Shown: piece after piece, positions 23,510-31,248 of the stretch
Numbering within the stretch: the stretch's first letter is position 1
How the letters are laid out: each line of letters begins with the position of its first letter
Assembly: GCA_903906695.1 (NCBI GenBank)
Contig: CAIVLG010000209.1
Location: forward strand, 1 to 42,537
Direction: 5' to 3'
Source: an uncultured beta proteobacterium
GTDB taxonomy: Bacteria > Pseudomonadota > Gammaproteobacteria > Burkholderiales > Burkholderiaceae_C
DNA: 42,537 nucleotides
Position numbers and translations under genes: made by a program
The notes under the pieces: model-generated
Database searches by the model: none
Seen by the model: the letters and a program-made list of their open reading frames with translations, nothing else
Told to the model about the DNA's origin: nothing

Positions 23510-26436
23510 GGCAACAGGTCACCGGGCCGGCTTTCCTGCTCCAGCGTATGCAGGTGAGCCAGCATGAGGTCTTTGAGTTCATGCAGTTCAGTCATCATGC
23601 GCTGTGCCTGTGATGGCTTGCCCTGGGTGTGACACTCGAGCAGGCTGGCGGCCAGTTCTCGCGCCTGGTGGTGCAGGGACTCTATGGTTTCCCAGGCGCG
23701 ACGCTCGACAAAGCGGAACTGCTGCAGGTCGATTGGCGCCGGCGCCTCGCGCTCGCCCTTGAGGAATGATTCAAGGGCTGCAAGCCAGGCCCGATATTCG
23801 ACCGCTGCACGTAGGGCAGGCAGGTTGTTACGACTGACACGGCTCAGGTTGGCCCAGGACGGATCGGGCTGCCAGCTTGCCAGCCAGCGTGGCAGGTCGC
23901 AGGCCGGCATCGCAGGCGCAATGCAGTAGCCCTGCGCCAGCTCGCAGCCCAGTTGCAGCAACAGCGCACCGTGTGCCACGGTCTCCACGCCTTCGGCGAT
24001 GACCTGGCAGCGAAAGGCACCGGCCAGACCGATCACCCCCTCCAGAATCGCCAGATCGTCGCGGTGGTCGAGCATGTCGCGCACAAAGCTGCGGTCGATC
24101 TTGAGCAGGCTGACGCGCAGGTGCTTGAGGTAGCTGAGCGATGCATAGCCGGTGCCAAAGTCGTCCAGCGCAAAACTGACACCCAGACCGCGGCAGGTCT
24201 CGATCACCTGGGCCGCGCGTTCGAGGTCTTCCAGCGCGCTGGTCTCCAGTACTTCAAGTTGCAGACTGCCTGGTGCGGCAGCAGGATGATCGGCCAAAAT
24301 ATGCTTCAGGCGCACGACAAAGTCGGCTTGCTGCAACTGGCGCGCACCGATGTTGACGCTGATCGGCAGTTTGAGTCCACCGGCCTGCCAGCCTTCGATC
24401 TGGCGCAGGGCCTGATGCAACACCCACTCACCGATGTCGATCGCCAGCGGGTGTTCCTGTATCAGCGGCAGGAAGTGCGATGGCGGCAACAGGCCCTGCT
24501 CCGGGTGTTGCCAGCGCAGCAGCGCCTCGACGCCGATAACGGCACCGCTGCGCATATTGACCTTGGGTTGGTAATGGAGAACGAATTCCTGCGCTTGCAG
24601 GGCCTGCGCTATGCGTCCCACGCTTTCGTGGTGGCCGCGGATGCTGCTGTCCTGCTTGGTGTCGAAGAAATGAAAACGGTTCTTGCCGGCGAGCTTGGCC
24701 TGGTACATGGCCTGGTCGGCCTGACGCAAGAGCTGGTCGGCGTCGATGTCCTGGGTCTGTGGATAGAAAGTGACACCGACACTGGCCGAAACCTGATGAT
24801 TGAGGGCACCGGTCTGGACCGGCTCGGCAGCGGCGGCAAGCAGTCGCCTGAGCATCGGCACGCTGGTCGTGTTATCGCTCAGATCGAGCAGGACTGCGAC
24901 AAATTCATCACCGCCGAGGCGGGCCAGCGTGTCGCCTTCACGCAGCGCCTGTTTCATGCGGCCGGCGATTGCGATCAGCAACTGGTCGCCGACTTCATGC
25001 CCATGGCCGTCGTTGATGAGTTTGAAGCCATCAAGGTCGATATAGGCCACCGCAAGGGTCTGGCCACGGCGCTGCGCCTGCACCATGGCCTGGCGCAGCC
25101 GGTCGCCCAGCAGCGCGCGATTGGGCAGGTTGGTCAACACGTCAAAATGGGCCAGCTGTTCGAGCCGCTGTTGTTGCGCCTTGCGCGCGCTGATGTCGGT
25201 GAGTGTGCCAACGTAGTGCGTCAACTTCCTGTCGCTGCCATAGACCGCTGTGACGGTAAACCACTCTGTGTACAGCTCGCCGTTCTTGCGCTGGTTCGTG
25301 ACTTCGCCCTGCCATTTGCCATCTCTGGCCACTTCTTCAACCATCGTCGCATGGAAGGTCGCGTCGCTGCGATTGGCATTGAGCTGGCGTCGCGTTTTGC
25401 CCACCGCTTCGTCGGCGCTGTAACCGGTGATCTCGGTGAAGGCCTGGTTGATGCGCAGAATCACCCGCGCCGGGTCGGTGACGAACATCCCCTCCTGGGT
25501 ATCGAAGGCGGCCGCGGCAACCCGCAGCGCATCTTCCGACTGCTTGCGCGCACTGATGTCGCGCGTGACCGACAAGATGCAGGGTTCACCCTTGATGGTG
25601 ATCAAATGGGCCGACATCAGTCCGACGATCAGGTGCCCGTCCTTGGCGACAAAGTTGGCATCCAGGTTTTCGCAATGGCCGTTGCGTCCAAGTTCCTGTG
25701 CCAGCCGTTGCCGGTCGAGCGGATCGTGCCAAATGCTGAGCTCGCGCGAGGTCCTGCCTATCACTTCCTCGCGGCTGTAGCCCATCAGGCGCAGGAAACC
25801 GTCGTTGGCGTCGATGTAGAGGCCGTCCGAGAGACGGTTGATATTGACCGCATCGGGGCTGGTGATGAAGGCGGTGCGGTAGCGCTCCTCGCTCTCGCGC
25901 AGCGCTTCCTGGCCGAGCTTTCTGTCGGTGATGTCGCGCGCCAGCGCAATGAAGCGAGGCGCTTCACCGGCAAGGGTCTGTTTGCGCGCGACCGAAAGCT
26001 CGTACCACTGCAGACCTTGCAACAGGTCCAGCGCAAACTCCTTGCCAGTCGAGCGGCCGCTTTCATGGGCCTCGGCCAAAGCCGCCATCACCACCGCTGC
26101 AGAGTCGCTCGGCATGATGTCAGTCACCCGCGTGTCTTGTAGGCTTGCCTGCGGCAACATCACCATGCCAGCGTGTGCTGCATGGACGTTCTGATAGCGG
26201 CCATCGAGGTCAATTTCGAACCACAGATCAGGAAGCGCATTCAAGGTCGCGTCGATCCGTGCCAGCGCCTGTTCTGCCACCCTTCGTTCGTCTTCCAGCG
26301 CCTTCAATGAGCTTGAAAGCTCTGAAGTCTTTGCCTGCACGCGCCGGCGCAGCATGACGTTCCACAGCACCAGCAGCAGCGCGACCAGCAGCCCACCGAT
26401 CAAGGCGAAAACCACGTCGTGTCCGCTGTTCGCCAT
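23503..26436 (-). CDS. PAS(x3)-GGDEF-EAL c-di-GMP protein with degenerate CZB-like tail
   Basis: The protein has 977 residues. One N-terminal membrane helix (about 8-27) is followed by a short coiled coil and three PAS domains with PAC motifs (about 50-425). The GGDEF domain has RLGGDEF preceded by REGD. The EAL domain has GVEALLRW, NIGARQLQ, DDFGTGYASL and KIDRSFV, so both catalytic sites look intact. The last 110 residues resemble the zinc-binding CZB module that often ends such proteins. However, the usual Cys is replaced in LQQFRFVERRAW, and the first His is missing (EYRAWLAAL). It lies 3 bp after hemH in the same direction and is probably co-transcribed with it. Confidence 0.92.
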   Translation of the reverse strand: MANSGHDVVFALIGGLLVALLLVLWNVMLRRRVQAKTSELSSSLKALEDERRVAEQALARIDATLNALPDLWFEIDLDGRYQNVHAAHAGMVMLPQASLQDTRVTDIMPSDSAAVVMAALAEAHESGRSTGKEFALDLLQGLQWYELSVARKQTLAGEAPRFIALARDITDRKLGQEALRESEERYRTAFITSPDAVNINRLSDGLYIDANDGFLRLMGYSREEVIGRTSRELSIWHDPLDRQRLAQELGRNGHCENLDANFVAKDGHLIVGLMSAHLITIKGEPCILSVTRDISARKQSEDALRVAAAAFDTQEGMFVTDPARVILRINQAFTEITGYSADEAVGKTRRQLNANRSDATFHATMVEEVARDGKWQGEVTNQRKNGELYTEWFTVTAVYGSDRKLTHYVGTLTDISARKAQQQRLEQLAHFDVLTNLPNRALLGDRLRQAMVQAQRRGQTLAVAYIDLDGFKLINDGHGHEVGDQLLIAIAGRMKQALREGDTLARLGGDEFVAVLLDLSDNTTSVPMLRRLLAAAAEPVQTGALNHQVSASVGVTFYPQTQDIDADQLLRQADQAMYQAKLAGKNRFHFFDTKQDSSIRGHHESVGRIAQALQAQEFVLHYQPKVNMRSGAVIGVEALLRWQHPEQGLLPPSHFLPLIQEHPLAIDIGEWVLHQALRQIEGWQAGGLKLPISVNIGARQLQQADFVVRLKHILADHPAAAPGSLQLEVLETSALEDLERAAQVIETCRGLGVSFALDDFGTGYASLSYLKHLRVSLLKIDRSFVRDMLDHRDDLAILEGVIGLAGAFRCQVIAEGVETVAHGALLLQLGCELAQGYCIAPAMPACDLPRWLASWQPDPSWANLSRVSRNNLPALRAAVEYRAWLAALESFLKGEREAPAPIDLQQFRFVERRAWETIESLHHQARELAASLLECHTQGKPSQAQRMMTELHELKDLMLAHLHTLEQESRPGDLLPY

Positions 26437-26439
26437 GCG

Positions 26440-27534
26440 CTACTGCCTGGCTCCAAGCCCGAGTGCAGCGGTGCGTGATGCCGCCAGCGCGTTCGGTTCC
26501 GGCGCGGTCTGGGTCGGCCAGCCCTGCACGTGGCGCTGTGTCAGTTCGCCCAGTGCATTGACCCATGCCGTGTCGCTGTTGAGGCAGGCAATGTAGTGAA
26601 AGTCTTTTCCTCCAGCGTTCAGAAATGCGCTGCGGCCCTCGATCGCAATCTCCTCCAGCGTTTCCAGGCAATCGCTGGTGAAGCCGGGGCAGACCACATC
26701 GACGCGCTTGACGCCGGCTTGCGCCAGCGCGATCAGGCTTGGCTCGGTGTAGGGCTCAAGCCATTTGGCGCGGCCCAGGCGTGACTGAAACGTGATCTTG
26801 AATTGCTCCTTTTCCAGGCCGAGCTGCTCGGCCAGCAAGCGCGCTGTCTTGAAACATTCGCAGTGGTAGGGGTCGCCGAGCTGCAGCGTGCGCTCAGGCA
26901 CGCCGTGAAAGCTCATGACCAGCTTGTCGGGCCGGCCATGCATTTGCCAGTGGCGCGCTATGCTGGCGGCCAGCGCGTTGATGTAGAGCGGGTCGTCGTG
27001 ATAGTGGTTGACAAAACGCAGCTCGGGCAGGTGGCGCACCTGCGCCGCCCAGGCGTAGACCGCGTCAAACAGGCTGGCCGTGGTTGTGGCGGAGTACTGC
27101 GGGTAGGCCGGCACGATCAGGATGCGGGTGGCGCCTTCGACCTTCAGCGCATCGAGTTGCTCTGCGATGGAGTTTTGCCCATAGCGCATGGCGAAACGCA
27201 CCAGCACAGCATGCCCGCGCTCGGTCATCCAGGCCTGCAGCAGCCCAGCTTGCTTTTCAGTCCAGACTTTCAGTGGCGAGCCCTCACGGGTCCAGATGCT
27301 GGCGTACTTGGCGGCCGACTGTGCCGGGCGCAAGCGCAGGATGACGAGGTGCAGTATCAGCCACCACAGCAGGCGCGGAATTTCAACGACGCGTGGGTCG
27401 CTCAGGAATTCACCCAGGAACTTGCGCACGTCGGCGGTGCTGGTTGTGGCGGGCGTGCCGAGGTTGCAGAACAGCACGGCCGTGCGGGGTGCCTGGCCGT
27501 GGATAAAAGGGGGTTCTGGCTTGAAGGAAGTCAT
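26440..27534 (-). CDS. hemH: Ferrochelatase HemH
   Basis: This 364-residue enzyme inserts Fe(II) into protoporphyrin IX, the last step of heme b synthesis. Visible family blocks are VLFCNLGTPATT at the N-terminus, FLSDPRVVEIP, MRYGQNSI, PAYPQYSATT, the catalytic-His motif MSFHGVPER and VCPGFTSDCLETLEEI. I start at ATG 27534; a GTG five codons upstream is possible. The gene that follows 3 bp later encodes the GGDEF-EAL protein. Heme supply is relevant to the large cytochromes at the left end of the window, though the loci are not linked. The upstream 487 bp hold repeats and no gene. Confidence 0.95.
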   Translation of the reverse strand: MTSFKPEPPFIHGQAPRTAVLFCNLGTPATTSTADVRKFLGEFLSDPRVVEIPRLLWWLILHLVILRLRPAQSAAKYASIWTREGSPLKVWTEKQAGLLQAWMTERGHAVLVRFAMRYGQNSIAEQLDALKVEGATRILIVPAYPQYSATTTASLFDAVYAWAAQVRHLPELRFVNHYHDDPLYINALAASIARHWQMHGRPDKLVMSFHGVPERTLQLGDPYHCECFKTARLLAEQLGLEKEQFKITFQSRLGRAKWLEPYTEPSLIALAQAGVKRVDVVCPGFTSDCLETLEEIAIEGRSAFLNAGGKDFHYIACLNSDTAWVNALGELTQRHVQGWPTQTAPEPNALAASRTAALGLGARQ

Positions 27535-27614
27535 GGCGCGTATTCTCACTTATCTGGGGCGTTCGCGTTCATGTTCGGTGCTATTTGCCTGTTGTGTATT
27601 CTTTTCGTTTCTTT

Positions 27615-27669
27615 CCCCACTCTCTCACCCCCGCCTCTCTCCCGCCCCGCCGGGCGGAAGAGAGGAGCC
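27615..27669 (+). repeat. 55-bp inverted repeat, left arm
   Basis: The arm runs from CCCCACTC to GAGGAGCC and contains an inner palindrome around CCGCCCCGCCGGGCGG. It matches the reverse complement of 27913-27967 at 53 of 55 positions. Weaker similarity continues inward (GGCCGCGT followed by an AAAG-rich bit in both). It looks like one copy of a dispersed small repeat. Confidence 0.8.
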
Positions 27670-27912
27670 CCATGTGGCCGCGTGTCCAAAGGTCGCAGTG
27701 CCTCTTTCAGGTTTGGAACGCTGGAATTTGTAGCTCAAACTGTTATCCGTTTTGTCCATAGTTGGCACTTGGCTTGACGTAGATATTGGCGACTCTTCAG
27801 GTTGTTGGGTTGTTGTTGGGTCGCTGGACGCGTCGTACTGTTTATGACCTTCCCCAACGCTCGGTGGCCCGTGTACTTCCTTTGTTTGCTGACGCGGCCA
27901 AATACTGCTGTT

Positions 27913-27967
27913 GGCTCCTCTCTTCCGCCCGGCGGGGCGGGAGAGAGGCGGGGGAGAGTGAGTGGGG
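27913..27967 (-). repeat. 55-bp inverted repeat, right arm
   Basis: Inverted partner of 27615-27669, with two mismatches near the outer end. Its inner palindrome CCGCCCGGCGGGGCGG could fold as a stable stem. With the partner arm the transcript could form a very long hairpin that would stop or protect messages from the hpn genes upstream of hemH. Confidence 0.8.
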
Positions 27968-28036
27968 ACAAATGGAGTGGGGAACAAGCCAGAAGAATCG
28001 AGAAGCAGGAAGATATTCACTGAGCCGTTGCATACG

Positions 28037-29347
28037 TCAAGCCGGGTCATCATAGCCCTCGGGCACCGCGGCCTTGACGGCGGTCACGGCGCTACGGACG
28101 GCACCTTCCAGCGTGGCCGGATAGGCGCCTGCACAATAGTCACCGCAGGCCAGCAGGCCAGGTGCAATCAGCTGATCGGGTCGCACCAACCCTGGTGTGC
28201 AGGCAAATGTGGCACGCTTCTCGACCACGGTTTGAACCGCTTGCAGTTTGAGACCCAACTGCTGCTGCGCTTGCAGCAACACTTGAGCTTGCAGCGTGGC
28301 GCGCTCGCCCCGGCTGGCGCTGACAACAAATGCGAGCAGGCCCTTCGGAGCGCCGAGTTGGCCACGGTCGAAAACAAATTGTGCTGGCGCTGCTGCGCTG
28401 CTGTGCAGCGCCAGCATCGGGTGCGTGAGTGCAGCATCGGGCGACCAGGCATAGACGGTACTGATGGCATCGAACTGCAGGCCGCGGCAGACTTGAACCC
28501 AGCGGCTCATGGCGCCTGCGTTGGCCGGCGCAGCTTGCCCAATGCTGTGCTCCAGCAGTCGGATCGAGTCTGAGGCCGCTGTGGCCAGCAGGACCGCGTC
28601 AAAGGACTCGCCCCCGACCCGCCACTTTGGTCCTTGTGCTGCCAGCGACTCGACACGCGCTCCCAACTGCAAGCGGCTGCCCTGGCGCGCCAGCCAGCGC
28701 GCCGCGGCATTGGGGAAAAGCTCGGACAAATCGACCCGGGGCAACAACAGTCGGGAACTGCCTCGCAAGCCAAACAAGGCGTCGTTCAGAATCTGCAGGA
28801 AGACCTGCGCGCTGGCCTGTTCGGCGGGCGTGTTGAGGGCCGCTACGCACAGTGGCTCGATCAGCTCGATGAGCACGCGCGGGCTCAAGTCCTGGCACAA
28901 GTGCGTCACGCTGGTGCTGGCGTCGCACTTAAAACCGAGCCGCTGCCAACGACTAGCGCAGCGCAGCAGCGACCACTTGTCGCCGAGGCTCCAGCCACGC
29001 GCCGTGGCAATGCCGGCCAGCGCGTCCAGCGGCGTCGGCCAGTCGGGAAATTGCAGACCCCCTCCGTCGGGAAACAGCAGCGTGAGGGGCAGGTGCAGCA
29101 TGGCGGTGTCGACTTTGACGCCGACCAGTTGCATCAGGCGCAGGGTCTGGACATAGGCGCCAATCAGGATATGCTGGCCGTTGTCCAGCATGACGGGGGT
29201 GCCGTCCGGCAGCTTTCCCGGCAGCGCTCTGGCGCGTCCGCCGATACGGTGCGAGGCTTCAAGAACCGTCACCTGATGGCCGGTAGCCGTTGCCTCGACC
29301 GCTGCCGCCAAGCCGGCCCAGCCAGCACCGATGATGGCTAATTTCAT
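28037..29347 (-). CDS. hpnE: Hydroxysqualene dehydroxylase HpnE
   Basis: This 436-residue FAD-dependent amine-oxidase-fold protein has the N-terminal dinucleotide site IGAGWAGLAAAVEA, an acidic residue ending strand 2 (VLEAS), the GGRARA motif and a C-terminal FAD motif ACGDYCAGAYPATLEGAVRSA (residues about 405-425). It reduces hydroxysqualene to squalene, the last step of the HpnC/D/E route that supplies hopanoid synthesis. It is third in an hpnC-hpnD-hpnE operon. A repeat element fills the 85 bp between hpnD and its ATG, so its ribosome site lies at or inside the repeat end. No squalene-hopene cyclase is in view. Confidence 0.92.
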   Translation of the reverse strand: MKLAIIGAGWAGLAAAVEATATGHQVTVLEASHRIGGRARALPGKLPDGTPVMLDNGQHILIGAYVQTLRLMQLVGVKVDTAMLHLPLTLLFPDGGGLQFPDWPTPLDALAGIATARGWSLGDKWSLLRCASRWQRLGFKCDASTSVTHLCQDLSPRVLIELIEPLCVAALNTPAEQASAQVFLQILNDALFGLRGSSRLLLPRVDLSELFPNAAARWLARQGSRLQLGARVESLAAQGPKWRVGGESFDAVLLATAASDSIRLLEHSIGQAAPANAGAMSRWVQVCRGLQFDAISTVYAWSPDAALTHPMLALHSSAAAPAQFVFDRGQLGAPKGLLAFVVSASRGERATLQAQVLLQAQQQLGLKLQAVQTVVEKRATFACTPGLVRPDQLIAPGLLACGDYCAGAYPATLEGAVRSAVTAVKAAVPEGYDDPA

Positions 29348-29350
29348 GGT

Positions 29351-29436
29351 TCAGCCGCCGCGCCGGGCCGCCCCAAGCGAGGCTGCGCCTCTTCGGGGGG
29401 CAGTGCAGTACGCGAAGCGACAAGCGTGGGGGTCAC
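29351..29436 (-). repeat. Intercistronic repeat element, copy 2 (hpnD-hpnE gap)
   Basis: Read on the minus strand, it begins with GTGACCCCCACGCTTGTCG at the hpnD stop codon and ends with GCTTGGGGCGGCCCGGCG just before the hpnE start. The ends match the livH-livM element in order and orientation relative to transcription. It is shorter, lacking the internal inverted repeats of copy 1. The hpnD stop codon TGA is part of the element. Confidence 0.65.
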
Positions 29437-30269
29437 GTTCCAAGGGCTTGCACTTTCCAAGCTAACCAAAGTTTGCGCAAGGGGGTGAGACTGATGCGTT
29501 GCCGCAGCACCTGGAACTGGTCGCGTTCGATCTCCCGCAGCAGGGCGCGGTAGATGGCCGCCATCATCAGGCCCGATTTTTGTGAGCGTCTATCGGCGCC
29601 CGGCAATAGCGTCAAAGCTTCGTCGTAGAGAGCGTGCGCCCGTTGCGCCTGGAACTTCATCAGTTCAATGAATCGATCCGAGTGAGTTCGCTTCAGAATT
29701 TCATGGGCACGGACGTCGAATTGCTGCATTTCACTGAGCGGCAGGTAGATGCGCCCGCGCAGCGCATCCTCGCCGACGTCGCGGATGATGTTGGTGAGTT
29801 GCAGGGCCAGACCCAGCTTGTGTGCATAAAGAGTGGTTTGCTCTTGCGTTTGGCCAAAGATGCGGGCCGCCACTTCGCCAACGACACTGGCGACCAGATG
29901 GCAATAGCGCTGCAGTGCCGGATAGTCCAGATAACGGGTCTGGTTCAAGTCCATCTGACAGCCTTCGATGACGGCTTGCAGTTGGCTTTGTTCGATGCCA
30001 AAGCGGCTCGCCAGCGGCATCAGTGCCTGCGTCACCGGGTGGCTGGGTTGGCCGGCAAATGCGCTGCTGACCTCAGCCTGCCACCAGGCAAGTTTGCTGC
30101 TGGCGACACCAGCGTCTGCGGTGTCGTCGACCACATCATCGACCTCGCGGCAAAAGGCGTAGAACGCCGTGATGGCGGCGCGCCGCGGCGCTGGCAAGAA
30201 AAGGAAGGCGTAGTAAAAGCTGCTGCCCGAGGCAGCCGCCTTTTGCTGAACGTATTCTTGTGGCGTCAT
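29433..30269 (-). CDS. hpnD: Presqualene diphosphate synthase HpnD
   Basis: This 278-residue trans-isoprenyl diphosphate synthase (head-to-head type) has the two Asp-rich metal sites, EVDDVVDD near residue 42 and NIIRDVGEDA near 162. FYYAFLFLPAPRRAA near the N-terminus is the usual substrate-pocket start. It joins two farnesyl diphosphates to presqualene diphosphate, which HpnC then converts to hydroxysqualene. I use ATG 30269, since the codon before it is GTG. It lies 44 bp after hpnC. The stop codon is embedded in the repeat element that fills the gap to hpnE. Confidence 0.93.
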   Translation of the reverse strand: MTPQEYVQQKAAASGSSFYYAFLFLPAPRRAAITAFYAFCREVDDVVDDTADAGVASSKLAWWQAEVSSAFAGQPSHPVTQALMPLASRFGIEQSQLQAVIEGCQMDLNQTRYLDYPALQRYCHLVASVVGEVAARIFGQTQEQTTLYAHKLGLALQLTNIIRDVGEDALRGRIYLPLSEMQQFDVRAHEILKRTHSDRFIELMKFQAQRAHALYDEALTLLPGADRRSQKSGLMMAAIYRALLREIERDQFQVLRQRISLTPLRKLWLAWKVQALGT

Positions 30270-30313
30270 CACGGATCGGGCTGAATAGGCCCTAGTTTAG
30301 AGTTCAGACTGAT

Positions 30314-31225
30314 CTAAAGTCCAGAATGGCGCATGCGCCAGGCGCGCCAGAGCAGCAGCGGCAGATCGGCCAGCCCCAGCGTCGGACGCCGGCGCCAGCT
30401 CTCAAAGTTCATGGCTTCGATCTTGTCGACGATCCGCAGACCGCCTTGCACCACCAGGCGCAATTCCCAACCGGCGCGGCCGGGCAGGCGCAGGGCGAGC
30501 GAAGCGCCCAAGTGCATCATGTCTTTGGCCTGTTTGACGTAACTGGCCAGCAATCGCGTCGCGGGTTCTGACGCGCTCCCGGACTGCAGATCGGCGTCTC
30601 GCACGCCGCAGTGCTGCATGGCCTGCAGACTGGGATACCAGCGCGAGCGGGCAATGTCGACACTGAGGTCCTGCCAGAAGTTGATCAGTTGCAGCGCGCT
30701 GCAGATATGGTCGCTTTGCCGCAGCGACAGCTCGTCCTGCACGCCGTACAGGTGCAGCAGCAGGCGGCCAACCGGGTTGGCCGAGCGCGTGCAATAGTCC
30801 AGTAGTTCGGCATCGGTTTGGTAGCGGCGTGCGCCGGCGCCAAAGCGCACGTCCTGCTCGAAGGCATCGAGCAGTTGATCGAGCGGGGCGCTGGGCAAAG
30901 CAAAATCTCGCAGCACGGCTCGCAGGCCCTGGAACACCTGCGGCCAGCGGCCGCTGTCCGAAGACCCTCTGGCGATGGCATGCAAATCGCCGCGATAGGC
31001 CTGCAGGTCGGCCAGTCTTTTCGACGCTCCTGCGTCGCCTTCGTCGGCGATGTCGTCGGCGGTCCTGGCAAAGCGGTAAATGGCCGAAACAGCCGGTCGC
31101 AGCCGTGGTGGACACAGTATCGATGCGACCGGAAAGTTTTCGTAGTGGTCCATTTGTTGCACGTGTTCCGGGTCGATTTTCGGCGCGGAAAGTAAGCTTA
31201 TCGTAGATAATAACCAATTGGTCAT
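30314..31225 (-). CDS. hpnC: Hydroxysqualene synthase HpnC
   Basis: The 303-residue squalene/phytoene-synthase-fold protein has DHYENFPVAS near the N-terminus, the first Asp-rich site TADDIADE and the second site FWQDLSVDIARSRWYP. It converts presqualene diphosphate to hydroxysqualene. It is the first gene of hpnC-hpnD-hpnE. The start is uncertain: ATG 31225 gives 24 residues before MDHYENF, while ATG 31153 starts right at that motif, where related proteins usually begin. Neither has a strong ribosome site. The gene diverges from the efflux lipoprotein gene across only 23 bp, so the promoters of the two operons overlap. Confidence 0.92.
   Translation of the reverse strand: MTNWLLSTISLLSAPKIDPEHVQQMDHYENFPVASILCPPRLRPAVSAIYRFARTADDIADEGDAGASKRLADLQAYRGDLHAIARGSSDSGRWPQVFQGLRAVLRDFALPSAPLDQLLDAFEQDVRFGAGARRYQTDAELLDYCTRSANPVGRLLLHLYGVQDELSLRQSDHICSALQLINFWQDLSVDIARSRWYPSLQAMQHCGVRDADLQSGSASEPATRLLASYVKQAKDMMHLGASLALRLPGRAGWELRLVVQGGLRIVDKIEAMNFESWRRRPTLGLADLPLLLWRAWRMRHSGL
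31211..31224. promoter_or_regulatory. Possible operator palindrome between hpnC and efflux operon
   Basis: The perfect core ACCAATTGGT sits in a 14-bp near-palindrome (one mismatched pair) in the 23-bp gap between divergent genes and over the upstream hpnC start. A TetR- or MarR-like repressor site is conceivable, but no regulator gene is adjacent and the symmetry is short. Confidence 0.3.
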
Positions 31226-31248
31226 TAACGATCATTGTTGCCAGTCAA

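Larger units (their letters stand above)
27535..28036. other. Gene-free region between hpnE and hemH
   Basis: I see no convincing gene in this stretch of about 500 bases. The open frames in it are shadows of repeat sequence. It contains the two arms of a 55-bp inverted repeat and about 240 bp between them, including a T/G-rich run near 27800-27830. The hemH promoter should lie here, but no clear -35/-10 pair could be chosen. Confidence 0.7.

Noticed and set aside
23953..26142. Plus-strand open frame of 729 codons opposite the GGDEF-EAL gene
   Set aside because: No recognisable domain, no ribosome site, and the other strand carries intact PAS, GGDEF and EAL motifs. High-GC codon bias explains the open frame.
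26803..27777. Plus-strand open frame over hemH and the repeat region
   Set aside because: Opposite a clear ferrochelatase and continuing through the inverted repeat arm; its product has no domain.
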